From Hydrogenovibrio thermophilus (GTDB lineage Bacteria; Pseudomonadota; Gammaproteobacteria; Thiomicrospirales; Thiomicrospiraceae), in contig NZ_CP035033.1 of assembly GCF_004028275.1 (NCBI RefSeq), positions 1,178,001 through 1,242,000 on the forward strand: 64,000 bases of DNA. The letters run 5' to 3'. The position numbers and the translations under genes were made by a program. Positions 1 to 6,733 of the stretch are shown piece after piece. Below the pieces are notes generated by a model. It did no database searches and was not told the DNA's origin. It worked only from the letters and a program-made list of their open reading frames with translations. Position 1 is the first letter of the stretch. Each line of letters starts with the position of its first letter.

Positions 1-531
1 GGTGTTGTAAGTGCCGCCTTCCAGGCTGAATTGCGCTACGTTTTGCGCTTGACGGGTGACGATATTGATGACGCCGGCCGAGGCGTTGGCACCCCACACA
101 CCGGATTGCGGACCTTTGATGATTTCAATGCGTTCCACATCGCCCAACAGCAAGGAGGAAATAATGGCGCCGCCGGTGCCCATCGGGTTGGTCATTTCAA
201 TGCCGTCCACCATAATCAAGGTGGCGTTGTTGCTTTGACCACGCATGAAGATGGAGGTGGTTGTGCCATAACCGCCATTGCTTTTGACGGTGACGCCCGG
301 CACAGTTTTCAGCGCTTGGGCCAGGGTTTTATATTGTTTTTCTTCGATTTCCTGTCGGGTAATGACATCGTAATCGGCGGTGACCGAATGAGCGCTTTGG
401 TCGGTGTTGTTTGCGGACACGATGATTTTATCGAGCGATTGAGTTTCGGCCGCCTGTAGTTGGCCGGCGCATAGCACGGAAGCCAGGCCAATCGAAATTG
501 GACTGAGTTTGCATGTTACTTTAGGGGTCAT
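1..531 (-). CDS. btuB: TonB-dependent outer-membrane receptor, BtuB-like, N-terminal part
   Basis: Only the first 177 codons lie in the window; the gene runs off the left edge. The protein begins with a signal peptide (MTPKVTCKLSPISIGLASVL, then CAGQLQA), followed by a TonB-box-like stretch (residues 33-40, SLDKIIVS) and a plug domain with MRGQSNNATLIMVDGIEM and the VERIEIIKGPQSGVWGANA block typical of TonB receptor plugs. The ATG at 531 has GAAGGAA just upstream. A cobalamin riboswitch lies upstream on the same strand, so vitamin B12 or another corrinoid is the likely substrate. The receptor class is certain; the substrate is inferred from the riboswitch. Confidence 0.88.
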   Translation of the reverse strand, partial: MTPKVTCKLSPISIGLASVLCAGQLQAAETQSLDKIIVSANNTDQSAHSVTADYDVITRQEIEEKQYKTLAQALKTVPGVTVKSNGGYGTTTSIFMRGQSNNATLIMVDGIEMTNPMGTGGAIISSLLLGDVERIEIIKGPQSGVWGANASAGVINIVTRQAQNVAQFSLEGGTYNT

Positions 532-898
532 GGAAAGTTCCTTCGTTTGGATCAGAACCCGAATATTCCACAAATTTACACTGACCTTGCTGGTTCCTTG
601 ATTCCACAAGCAATATTTCTTCAGTCGGTCGTAATCATTGATACGACACTTCTTCAGAAATTTCCTTGTGAAGCCAATGTCCTGCGCAATCTCAGCACAA
701 ATTCATGAAACATTCGGGTTTGAAATCTCTTTAAGGAGATTTCTAATAACGAAGGCAAAACGGTTTACGGCGGCCGCATCAGACGGGTTGCCGTAAAAAC
801 AGATAAAGGGTCGTTGCTAAAGGAGCATTGCGAACGAAGCCTAGAAATACCTGCCGTATTGCCCACCGCAATCGGTTTGGTGACATCTTTGTCGTTTA
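532..898 (-). other. Long leader between cobalamin riboswitch and btuB-like gene
   Basis: About 370 bases separate the riboswitch core from the receptor start. No gene is recognised here. A perfect 7-bp hairpin (AAATCTC/GAGATTT) is visible near 722-742 but lacks a T-run, so it is not a convincing terminator. The frame of the receptor stays open upstream to about 690, but the encoded residues resemble nothing I know, and the signal peptide and ribosome-binding site place the start at 531. Confidence 0.4.
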
Positions 899-1090
899 CT
901 GTCAGGCCGGTATCCGGGCTGAAGAGCAATTCGCAGACGCCTTCTCAAAGCAATGCTTCAATGGCATGGGGTCTGGTTTTCTCTATCACCGTTGCGGGGG
1001 CAGCACTGGATTGGAAGATCACTTAAACGTGAGCTTCGCACCAGTTTCCCGTTTAACGCGTTGCCATCCATGCGAATGGCCGCGCACCTG
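899..1090 (-). promoter_or_regulatory. Cobalamin riboswitch
   Basis: Read on the minus strand, the segment opens with CAGGTGCG and continues through AACGGGAAACTGGTGCGAAG and CAGTGCTGCCCCCGCAACGG. It then passes GAGAAGGCG and closes with CAGCCCGGATACCGGCCTGA followed by CAG. These are the conserved blocks of the adenosylcobalamin aptamer in the right order and spacing. It starts right after a good promoter and precedes the TonB receptor gene. By family knowledge it lowers receptor expression when cobalamin is plentiful. Confidence 0.9.
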
Positions 1091-1098
1091 AAGGGCAA

Positions 1099-1127
1099 AT
1101 ATTAAAAGGTTTGATGTGGTTTATCAA
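1099..1127 (-). promoter_or_regulatory. Sigma70 promoter of the cobalamin riboswitch transcript
   Basis: On the minus strand TTGATA (1127-1122) and TAATAT (1104-1099) are separated by 17 bases. Transcription would start near 1092, immediately before the first conserved riboswitch block. Confidence 0.75.
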
Positions 1128-1151
1128 TTAAATTTAATTCAAGCTAGTATG

Positions 1152-1312
1152 AGAGAGCTTTACACGAGATAGATACACGAGTAAAAATGGCTAAAATCCG
1201 TCTGATTTTTGTTGAAAAACTGGCTAATAGCGGGCTATTAGCCAGTTTTCCGCCTCAATCAGCCAAATTTTCTCTCATTTTTTCTTCGCGTCCTACTCGT
1301 GCAAAGCTCTCT
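1152..1312. mobile_element. MITE-like palindromic element, copy 1
   Basis: A 161-bp element whose ends are inverted repeats (AGAGAGCTTT at the left, GCAAAGCTCTCT at the right) and whose whole length folds on itself around the centre GCTAATAGCGGGCTATTAGC. ATG flanks it directly on both sides, consistent with a 3-bp target duplication. It has no coding capacity. It lies between the btuB promoter and the 3' end of the DsrE2-like gene. Two further copies are at 2858 and 58677. Confidence 0.8.
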
Positions 1313-1329
1313 ATGAATGAAATTCAATA

Positions 1330-1857
1330 TTAGATGAACAGACTTTGTTCTTGTGGGGTTTGCGCAAAATAGGTGGCGGCGCCGGCAAATTCCAAACCGT
1401 CGATTAAGTCTTCCGGCTGATAGCCGAGCAGTTCCATGCTCATCTGGCAGACGGTGAATTTAACGCCAAGTTCCTGGCAGAGGGCGCGCATTTCATCGAA
1501 AGGCAGTTGGCCGTGTTTCTGCAGGGTGCGGTGAAACATCCAGGTGGCGGCGCTTGTCATGCCAGGCAGCGACCAGACGATGTCCGGTAGAAAGCGCCAG
1601 TCAACAGTTTGCAGCCAATTGGGCCCGATGGGGCTTTTCAACGGCATGCCGGGATTGCCGACCGGGGACACTTTGAGGCGGGTGGTGTCTTTCAACAGGC
1701 AGTTGATGCCGTAGAAGGTGAAGAAGATTTCCACGTCTTTGCCCATGGCCACCGCGCTGCTGGCAAGAATCATCGGCGGGTAAGACCAATCCAAAGAACC
1801 TTTGGATTGAATGATGCTGAAACTCGCCGTGTCAGGCATTGCATTTGTGTCGGTCAT
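1330..1857 (-). CDS. DsrE/DsrF-like sulfur-relay family protein (DsrE2 type)
   Basis: 175 residues. The central block (residues 24-52, PPMILASSAVAMGKDVEIFF then TFYG) and the C-terminal CQMSMELLGY with one conserved cysteine are typical of the DsrE2 branch of the DsrE/F/H superfamily. Members carry persulfide sulfur in sulfur oxidation and tRNA thiolation. This one is longer than DsrE itself and lies alone, with no dsr, rhodanese or tusA gene beside it, so its partner is not visible. AAGGA precedes the start. Family call good, exact role inferred. Confidence 0.78.
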   Translation of the reverse strand: MTDTNAMPDTASFSIIQSKGSLDWSYPPMILASSAVAMGKDVEIFFTFYGINCLLKDTTRLKVSPVGNPGMPLKSPIGPNWLQTVDWRFLPDIVWSLPGMTSAATWMFHRTLQKHGQLPFDEMRALCQELGVKFTVCQMSMELLGYQPEDLIDGLEFAGAATYFAQTPQEQSLFI

Positions 1858-1883
1858 GGGAACATCCTTGTGCGTTGTCTTAA

Positions 1884-1906
1884 AAATGGCCAGGCCTGGC
1901 CGTTTT
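1884..1906 (-). terminator. Palindrome hairpin downstream of the DUF1841 pair
   Basis: Stem GGCCAGGCCTGGCC with an A-run on one side and T-run on the other, 12 bases after the stop of the small membrane-protein gene on the minus strand. It contains an exact CCAGGCCTGG (1890-1899). Confidence 0.6.
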
Positions 1907-1917
1907 AGGAACTTCTG

Positions 1918-2190
1918 TTAGGAATCGCTTGGTTTCTGCTCGTCGGACGGGGCCAGCATTTTTTGCGTCAAACCATAAGACAACCACAAGGCGGGCAGAA
2001 CGATAACGAGCGTGAACAGCGCCGACATCAAGCTTTCCTGCGGCGTGGAGTCTTGAAGGTGGGTGACGATGCCGACGACGAGGGCAATGAGTATCGCATT
2101 GCGTAGGGCACGCCTCAAAGGCGGCTGGCGCGACGGTTCGAAACGGCTTTTTGCCGGTACGGTTTCCTGTGGTTTGGCATCGTTTGACAT
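1918..2190 (-). CDS. Small membrane protein, unknown function
   Basis: 90 residues from the ATG at 2190. I chose this start over the ATG at 2202 because GGGAG, a good ribosome-binding site, sits between the two. The N-terminus is basic and hydrophilic, followed by two hydrophobic segments (around AILIALVVGIVTHL and SALFTLVIVLPALWLSYGL) and a charged tail. It directly follows the DUF1841 gene and was probably made on the same transcript. I do not recognise the family. Confidence 0.65.
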   Translation of the reverse strand: MSNDAKPQETVPAKSRFEPSRQPPLRRALRNAILIALVVGIVTHLQDSTPQESLMSALFTLVIVLPALWLSYGLTQKMLAPSDEQKPSDS

Positions 2191-2202
2191 AAGCGCTCCC
2201 AA

Positions 2203-2634
2203 TTAGGATTTCAGTAAATTTTGCAAACAGCTTAAATAAGCGTCTTCATCCGGCATGCCCTGGTTTTGTTGGGCTTGCCAAAGCGATTCGCCCAAGCAGT
2301 CCATCATGGCGTGTTCGGTGTCGTGAACATCGCCCAGTTGTTCACCGAGTTGCCGGTAAACGGCTTGAATACCGGCCGGGCGATCCAAGGCTACCTGTTC
2401 CTGCAGCGCCAAATGCATGCCCATGTGCAGAAATGGGTTGGTTTCGCCCATTTCCGGCAGGTAATCGCTGCCCAGATGTTTCTCGTTGTTGAGCATGGCA
2501 TGGTATTCCGGGTGCATTTCAATCACTCGGGCCACACGGGTTTCCATGGCGTCCAAGGGGTCGTTTTGGGTAGCCTTACGCCAGGTATCGGCGTAAAACT
2601 GGCGCATTTTGTCGCGTTCGGTGGTATAAAACAT
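2203..2634 (-). CDS. DUF1841 family protein
   Basis: 143 residues, soluble, acidic and histidine-rich. HPEYHAMLNNEKHLGSDYLP and NPFLHMGMHLALQEQVALDR match the conserved DUF1841 core known from beta- and gammaproteobacteria. Function is unknown for the family. The stop lies 12 bases before the start chosen for the downstream membrane protein, so the two form a small operon. Confidence 0.8.
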   Translation of the reverse strand: MFYTTERDKMRQFYADTWRKATQNDPLDAMETRVARVIEMHPEYHAMLNNEKHLGSDYLPEMGETNPFLHMGMHLALQEQVALDRPAGIQAVYRQLGEQLGDVHDTEHAMMDCLGESLWQAQQNQGMPDEDAYLSCLQNLLKS

Positions 2635-2732
2635 GGTCGAAAAAAGTTTGATTTCAATGGGGCATAGTGTACCGAAAACGACTTTTGTTCGGAACGGTTT
2701 TTGAGTTTTTTAGAAGACTGTACGGAAAGTCG

Positions 2733-2742
2733 CCAGGCCTGA
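2733..2742. repeat. CCAGGCCTG repeat, intergenic, one mismatch
   Basis: CCAGGCCTGA upstream of the DUF1841 gene; nine of ten bases of the window-wide palindrome. Confidence 0.6.
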
Positions 2743-2857
2743 ACGGCGGTGTGGGCGCGGCTTCATACTCTTTGCACATTTATGTAACAATCGAAACCTA
2801 TACTGATGATTCGAAATAATCGCGTAAAATACAACGTTAACCCAGTTTAACCCTTCT

Positions 2858-3019
2858 AGAGAGCTTTGAACGGATGAGACGCGAGCTAAAAATGAGATAA
2901 AATTTGTCTAATCAAGACGGAAAACGCAGCGAATAGCAAGCTATTCGCAAGTTTTTCAACGAAGAGAAGGCGGATTTTAGCCATTTTTAGCCGTGAAATC
3001 ATTTCGAGTAAGGCTCTCT
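2858..3019. mobile_element. MITE-like palindromic element, copy 2
   Basis: 162 bp, AGAGAGC at the left and GCTCTCT at the right, flanked on both sides by TCT. Both arms align along their full length when one is reverse-complemented. The centre is the perfect hairpin GCGAATAGCAAGCTATTCGC. It ends 26 bases before the cytochrome b561 start and so separates that gene from any older promoter. Confidence 0.82.
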
Positions 3020-3045
3020 TCTAACATCATTCGGAGAGAGAATAG

Positions 3046-3603
3046 ATGAGCATGAAAAATTCGGCGGACGCCTATGGTTTAGTGACTCGAGCCAACCATT
3101 GGATCAGTGGACTGTTATTTATTGGCTTGATCGCTTTGGGGATTTACATGGCCGGACTGCCGAAGTCGCCGGGGAAATTCGAACTGTATGACATTCATAA
3201 GGCCTTGGGGGTGATTCTGCTTGGGCTGGTGGTGATCCGTTTGGTTTGGTTGAAGGTCTCGCCAAACCCGGCGGTAATTGCCTCGAAACGTTCCGAAGAA
3301 GTGTTGGCGCATATCGTTCGCGGTTTTTTGTACCTTGGTTTGATTTTGATGCCGTTGTCCGGTTGGATGATGTCCAATGCCGGCGGACATGAAGTGTCGG
3401 TCTTCGGTTGGTTCATCATGCCGCAAATCGTGCCGGAAAACGAAACCATCGGCGGAATCGCCAAAGCGGTGCACGCCATTGCCGGGCAATTCATTTTGCC
3501 AGCGGCAATTTTGTTGCACATTGCCGGTGCCTGGAAGCATCACTTTGTGTATAAGGATGCCACCTTGATGCGTATGTTGGGGCGTAAAGCACCGCAAGAA
3601 TAA
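3046..3603 (+). CDS. cybB: Cytochrome b561, diheme membrane protein
   Basis: 185 residues with four hydrophobic segments, the usual size. Likely heme-ligating histidines are H18 (RANHW), H51 (DIHKALG), the one in KAVHAIAG near 142 and the one in LLHIAGAWKHHF near 157. Family members take electrons from quinol in the inner membrane. GGAGAGAG precedes the start. The gene is followed after 12 bases by a histidine kinase, so the three genes to 5749 look like one operon, with a MITE-like element just in front of it. Confidence 0.9.
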   Translation: MSMKNSADAYGLVTRANHWISGLLFIGLIALGIYMAGLPKSPGKFELYDIHKALGVILLGLVVIRLVWLKVSPNPAVIASKRSEEVLAHIVRGFLYLGLILMPLSGWMMSNAGGHEVSVFGWFIMPQIVPENETIGGIAKAVHAIAGQFILPAAILLHIAGAWKHHFVYKDATLMRMLGRKAPQE

Positions 3604-3615
3604 GCGTGTTCTAGC

Positions 3616-5055
3616 ATGTTTCCGATGAAGATTTCCTTAAGGTTTAAACTGATTCTGGTGTTGCTGAGCTTCGGGTTTCTGATGCTCGGTGCGATGGTGT
3701 GGAGCAACCAGTATTTGTTGCATGACACCATGGTCAAATACGTCGATAAACGTGACCAGTTGCGTTTGGAACGTTTGAAAAACAACATCGAAGTCTATAT
3801 GGACGAAAAGGGCATCTTCGACACCAAAGACATTGATTTGGGTGTCTGGCAACGTTTGCTGACGGCCTCGCACCGGGTGGATTTGACACATACCTATATT
3901 CCGATGGACATTCTGTTGGAGCGTGAATACCCGACTTTGTTGAAAATTCATCCCGATGAATTCGAAAGCCGCGTCAGTTTGATGAGTAAGGATGGCGAGC
4001 TGATTGTCGGGCCGCCGCCGACGGAAAACGGAATGGTGGAGTGTATCCGTGTGGATCGCGAGGAAGCGGGGCACCTGGGGTACAATCACCGTAAAGAGTT
4101 GACCGATAAGTCGGATATTGAGTTTGCTCAGAATCAGTCCTTTATTTTTACCTGGGGTGCCATTCTGGTCACCCTTTTGGCTCTGTTGTTCCTGTTGCCG
4201 TTCGCCAGCCATTTCCTGATACCGATTCGGAAAATCACACGCGGGATGCGCCGTCTGTCGCAAGGGCATTTCTCGACGCGGTTGAAACAGAACCGTTCCG
4301 ACGAACTGGGGCAACTTCAGCAGGACTTCAATCATTTGGCGGCGACCTTGGAGCAAAGTAAGCAAAGTCGTAATCAGTGGATTGCGGATATTTCCCATGA
4401 ACTACGCACGCCTTTGACGGTGTTGCAAGGCAGTTTGGAAGCCATCAAAGACGGCATTCGTCCTGCAACGGAACGTAATCTCCAGCAAATCTACGAAGAG
4501 GTGATGTTGTTGAACCGCTTGGTGGATGATCTTTATCAGGTGACCTTGAATGATGTCGGTGGTTTGCACTACAAAATGAACCGGGTGTCCTTCAAGGAAA
4601 TCCTGTCGCGTTCGCTGGAAACAGTGGAAGGTGCCATTCAGGAGAAGGGCTTGAAACTGTCCTTGACCTTGCCGGCGGATAAGTGTGAAATCAACGGGGA
4701 TGAATCCCGCTTGCAGCAGATGATTACCAATTTGCTGTTGAACAGCATCGCTTATACCGATGCGGTGCAAGCCGATAAAGATCAACAGCCGGGGCAAATC
4801 GATGTGGCGCTGATTTGCGACGCCAAACATGTGCAGTTGGACATCACCGATTCGGCTCCGACCGTTGAACCGGACGATTTGACGCATCTGTTTGAACGCC
4901 TGTTCCGAACCGAAGGGTCACGCAGCCGTCGGCACGGTGGGGCGGGCCTTGGATTGGCGATTGTTCAGCAAATTGTTCAGGCGCACCAGGGCGAGGTATC
5001 GGCCAGTCAATCCGAGCTGGGCGGCATCAAAGTAACGGTACGTTTACCGCTTTAA
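3616..5055 (+). CDS. Membrane sensor histidine kinase, BaeS-like
   Basis: 479 residues. A first membrane segment (about 8-28) and a second (about 178-200) enclose a periplasmic sensor region of about 150 residues. A HAMP linker follows, then HisKA with the H-box ISHELRTPL (H261), the N-box NLLLNSIAY near 373, and the ATP-binding GGAGLGLAIV near 441. Start is uncertain: ATG 3616 or ATG 3625, neither with a strong ribosome-binding site. It lies between cytochrome b561 and its response regulator, so an envelope or redox stimulus is plausible but not shown. Confidence 0.9.
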   Translation: MFPMKISLRFKLILVLLSFGFLMLGAMVWSNQYLLHDTMVKYVDKRDQLRLERLKNNIEVYMDEKGIFDTKDIDLGVWQRLLTASHRVDLTHTYIPMDILLEREYPTLLKIHPDEFESRVSLMSKDGELIVGPPPTENGMVECIRVDREEAGHLGYNHRKELTDKSDIEFAQNQSFIFTWGAILVTLLALLFLLPFASHFLIPIRKITRGMRRLSQGHFSTRLKQNRSDELGQLQQDFNHLAATLEQSKQSRNQWIADISHELRTPLTVLQGSLEAIKDGIRPATERNLQQIYEEVMLLNRLVDDLYQVTLNDVGGLHYKMNRVSFKEILSRSLETVEGAIQEKGLKLSLTLPADKCEINGDESRLQQMITNLLLNSIAYTDAVQADKDQQPGQIDVALICDAKHVQLDITDSAPTVEPDDLTHLFERLFRTEGSRSRRHGGAGLGLAIVQQIVQAHQGEVSASQSELGGIKVTVRLPL

Positions 5056-5068
5056 AAAAGGAAACAAC

Positions 5069-5749
5069 ATGACAGCACAAACGGTTCTCGTGGTGGAAGA
5101 TGAAATCAAAATCGCCAATATCGTGCAGGAATACCTTGAAGACAGCGGTTTTAAGGTAAAGGTGATTGACAATGGTTTGGACGTCGTGGATTGGGTGAAA
5201 AAGCATTCAGTGGACTTGGTGTTGTTGGATGTGATGTTGCCGGGCAAGGACGGATTGCAAATCTGTAAAGAAGTGCGCGCCTTCAGCCAAGTGCCCATTA
5301 TTATGCTGACGGCCAAGGTAGAAGAAATCGATCGGATTCTCGGTTTGGAGCTCGGTGCAGACGATTATGTGTGTAAACCTTTCAGCCCTCGGGAACTGCT
5401 GGCGCGGGTTAAGGCCCTGCTTCGGCGCAGTGCGAACCATAATGAACACTTGAACGACGACATCTGGCAAATGGACGAGGAACGTTATCAAGTGCGTTAT
5501 CAAGGTAAGACCGTGGGGTTGTCATTGGTGGAGTTTGCCATTTTGAAGCTGTTGAGCGAGTCGCCCGGTCGTATTTATTCCCGTACCCAATTGATTGGCA
5601 GTATCTATCCGGATAATCGCGTGGTGTCGGATCGAACCGTTGACAGTCACATCAAGAAACTGCGCCATAAGCTGGCCGAAGAGTTGACCGATAAGGAGCT
5701 GATTCACTCGGTATACGGCGTGGGCTATAAGTTCGAAATGCTGGCGTGA
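5069..5749 (+). CDS. OmpR/BaeR-like response regulator
   Basis: 226 residues. The receiver domain has the acidic pair (E10, D11), phospho-acceptor D54 (VLLDVMLPGKDG) and the LTAK lysine near 103. The C-terminal winged helix ends in VVSDRTVDSHIKKLRHKL and HSVYGVGYKFE, standard for OmpR/PhoB regulators. It starts 13 bases after the kinase stop with AAAGGAAAC upstream and is surely its partner. No target sites could be identified. Confidence 0.93.
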   Translation: MTAQTVLVVEDEIKIANIVQEYLEDSGFKVKVIDNGLDVVDWVKKHSVDLVLLDVMLPGKDGLQICKEVRAFSQVPIIMLTAKVEEIDRILGLELGADDYVCKPFSPRELLARVKALLRRSANHNEHLNDDIWQMDEERYQVRYQGKTVGLSLVEFAILKLLSESPGRIYSRTQLIGSIYPDNRVVSDRTVDSHIKKLRHKLAEELTDKELIHSVYGVGYKFEMLA

Positions 5750-5790
5750 TTTTTGGTCTGAAAAACGTTTAAGTATTGTTGCGAAAATAA

Positions 5791-6053
5791 GGGCATCTCG
5801 ATTAACCCCGAATAAAATTCTGCGGGACTTAAAGGCTACTTATTCTAGGCGCGACTCGCCGGCCTTAGTCATTCTATGGCTAAGAGTCGTAACAACGAAG
5901 AAGTGGTCTTTAAGCCCCGCCCGAAGGGGCTTGGCCAAGTTCGTCAGTTCTGCGTTGTGAACGTTTGCAAGGTCTAGACATTCCTTCACGTTCACGCCTT
6001 GATCTGACAAACTTGGCGTTGCCAGAATTCATTGGGGATTAATCGAGGTGCCC
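5791..6053. mobile_element. Second MITE-like element, 263 bp
   Basis: Terminal inverted repeats of about 32 bp: GGGCATCTCGATTAACCCCG at the left against GGGCACCTCGATTAATCCCC read in from the right, with TAA directly flanking both ends as a 3-bp target duplication. Inside, CCAAGTTCGTCAG and CTGACAAACTTGG form a further inverted pair. No open frame encodes a transposase. A TNA duplication is known for part of the IS5 family, so an IS5-type helper is a guess. Only this copy is in the window. Confidence 0.75.
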
Positions 6054-6082
6054 TAAAAGAGTAAATTTTTTTTAAAAAAACG

Positions 6083-6111
6083 TTGTGTTTTTATTTTCGA
6101 TGTCTTAATAT
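6083..6111 (+). promoter_or_regulatory. Candidate promoter of the first c-di-GMP riboswitch
   Basis: TTGTGT (6083-6088) and TAATAT (6106-6111) with 17 bases between, about 18 bases before the aptamer. Confidence 0.5.
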
Positions 6112-6127
6112 TTCACCATCTTAATTT

Positions 6128-6202
6128 GATAAAGCTAAATTCGTCGCGAGGCGAAGACAGAAAGCCACGGATCTCTCGGAGATGGCCGGGTTGCCTTATT
6201 CA
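6128..6202 (+). promoter_or_regulatory. c-di-GMP-I (GEMM-I) riboswitch, no clear target gene
   Basis: The first stem TTCGTC/GGCGAA is capped by a GCGA (GNRA) tetraloop. It is followed by GACAGAAAGCCACGGATCTC, then a second stem (ATCTC/GAGAT) and GGCCGGGTTGCC, the tetraloop-receptor side. This is the GEMM-I layout, and the AAAGCCACGGATCT core is the same as in the riboswitch at 8590. Downstream there is no ordinary gene before a strong terminator at 6482. Confidence 0.82.
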
Positions 6203-6481
6203 GACCGTTCAGGTCACAGCTTTTAGCAAGCTGCTTAAGTCTTCCTTTTTCATATTCCTGTTTTCCGTTTATTTCTGACGCTTCATTCTGTTAAGCGAAT
6301 CGATCCGGTTCAATTCGTTTTTGGTTTAACCATTTTTCGTTGCGAATTGAAATGTTCGAATTTCCCTTCGGAAGATCGCTCGCTTGGAATGTGTATCAAA
6401 TTTTTACCTTGTTCAGAGTGCAACTGAATTTCCCCTTTCCCATTTCTGACGTGGGAATACCACACTGGGGGAAATTATTTT
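6203..6481 (+). other. Transcribed region between riboswitch and terminator, no recognised gene
   Basis: A hairpin CAGCTT-TTAGC-AAGCTG (6217-6233) follows the aptamer but lacks a clean T-run. The only notable frame is ATG 6352 to TGA 6483, 43 codons, ending exactly at the terminator. It has no ribosome-binding site, and its product (MFEFPFGRSLAWNVYQIFTL...) resembles nothing I know. The region may act as RNA. Confidence 0.35.
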
Positions 6482-6508
6482 GAGGGCTTTTTTAAGCCCT
6501 CTTTTTTT
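6482..6508 (+). terminator. Strong intrinsic terminator
   Basis: GAGGGCTT-TTTT-AAGCCCTC followed by seven T. It ends the transcript that begins at the c-di-GMP riboswitch and separates it from prfC. Confidence 0.85.
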
Positions 6509-6587
6509 GCCCGTCAAAAATGCTTTCCGTCACCTTTACCGCGCATTTGAATATCGAATACCTTTAGGAATCAAAACGCTAATCGGG

Positions 6588-6593
6588 TATAAT
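6588..6593 (+). promoter_or_regulatory. Candidate -10 box for prfC
   Basis: TATAAT in the context GGGTATAATCC, 140 bases before prfC. No good -35 at the usual distance. Confidence 0.4.
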
Positions 6594-6621
6594 CCGTCGC
6601 ACATTCGACCCGTTGAATAAC

Positions 6622-6646
6622 CAAAACTACCAGGCCTGGTGTTTTT
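6622..6646. repeat. CCAGGCCTGG palindrome in the prfC leader
   Basis: Exact CCAGGCCTGG (6630-6639) within AAAACTACCAGGCCTGGTGT and a following T-run. It lies between the prfC -10 box and the prfC start, where a terminator would be counterproductive, so termination of an upstream gene is not an obvious explanation for it. Confidence 0.6.
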
Positions 6647-6733
6647 AGTGTTTGGACCTAATTAGCCATCGGGTATCGAAATAGAACTTAAACAACCCGA
6701 CAGCAATAAGCGATAAGAAGCCAAGAAGAAGTT

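Noticed and set aside
531-700. In-frame upstream extension of the TonB receptor gene
   Set aside because: The downstream ATG has a good ribosome-binding site and opens a classic signal peptide; the extension would bury it.
1152-3019. The palindromic repeats as a CRISPR or phage-attachment structure
   Set aside because: Only three dispersed copies, each a whole palindrome with its own target duplication; no array, spacers or integrase.
6352-6483. 43-codon frame after the first c-di-GMP riboswitch as a real gene
   Set aside because: No ribosome-binding site, no recognisable product; its end at the terminator could be chance. Mentioned but not annotated as a gene.
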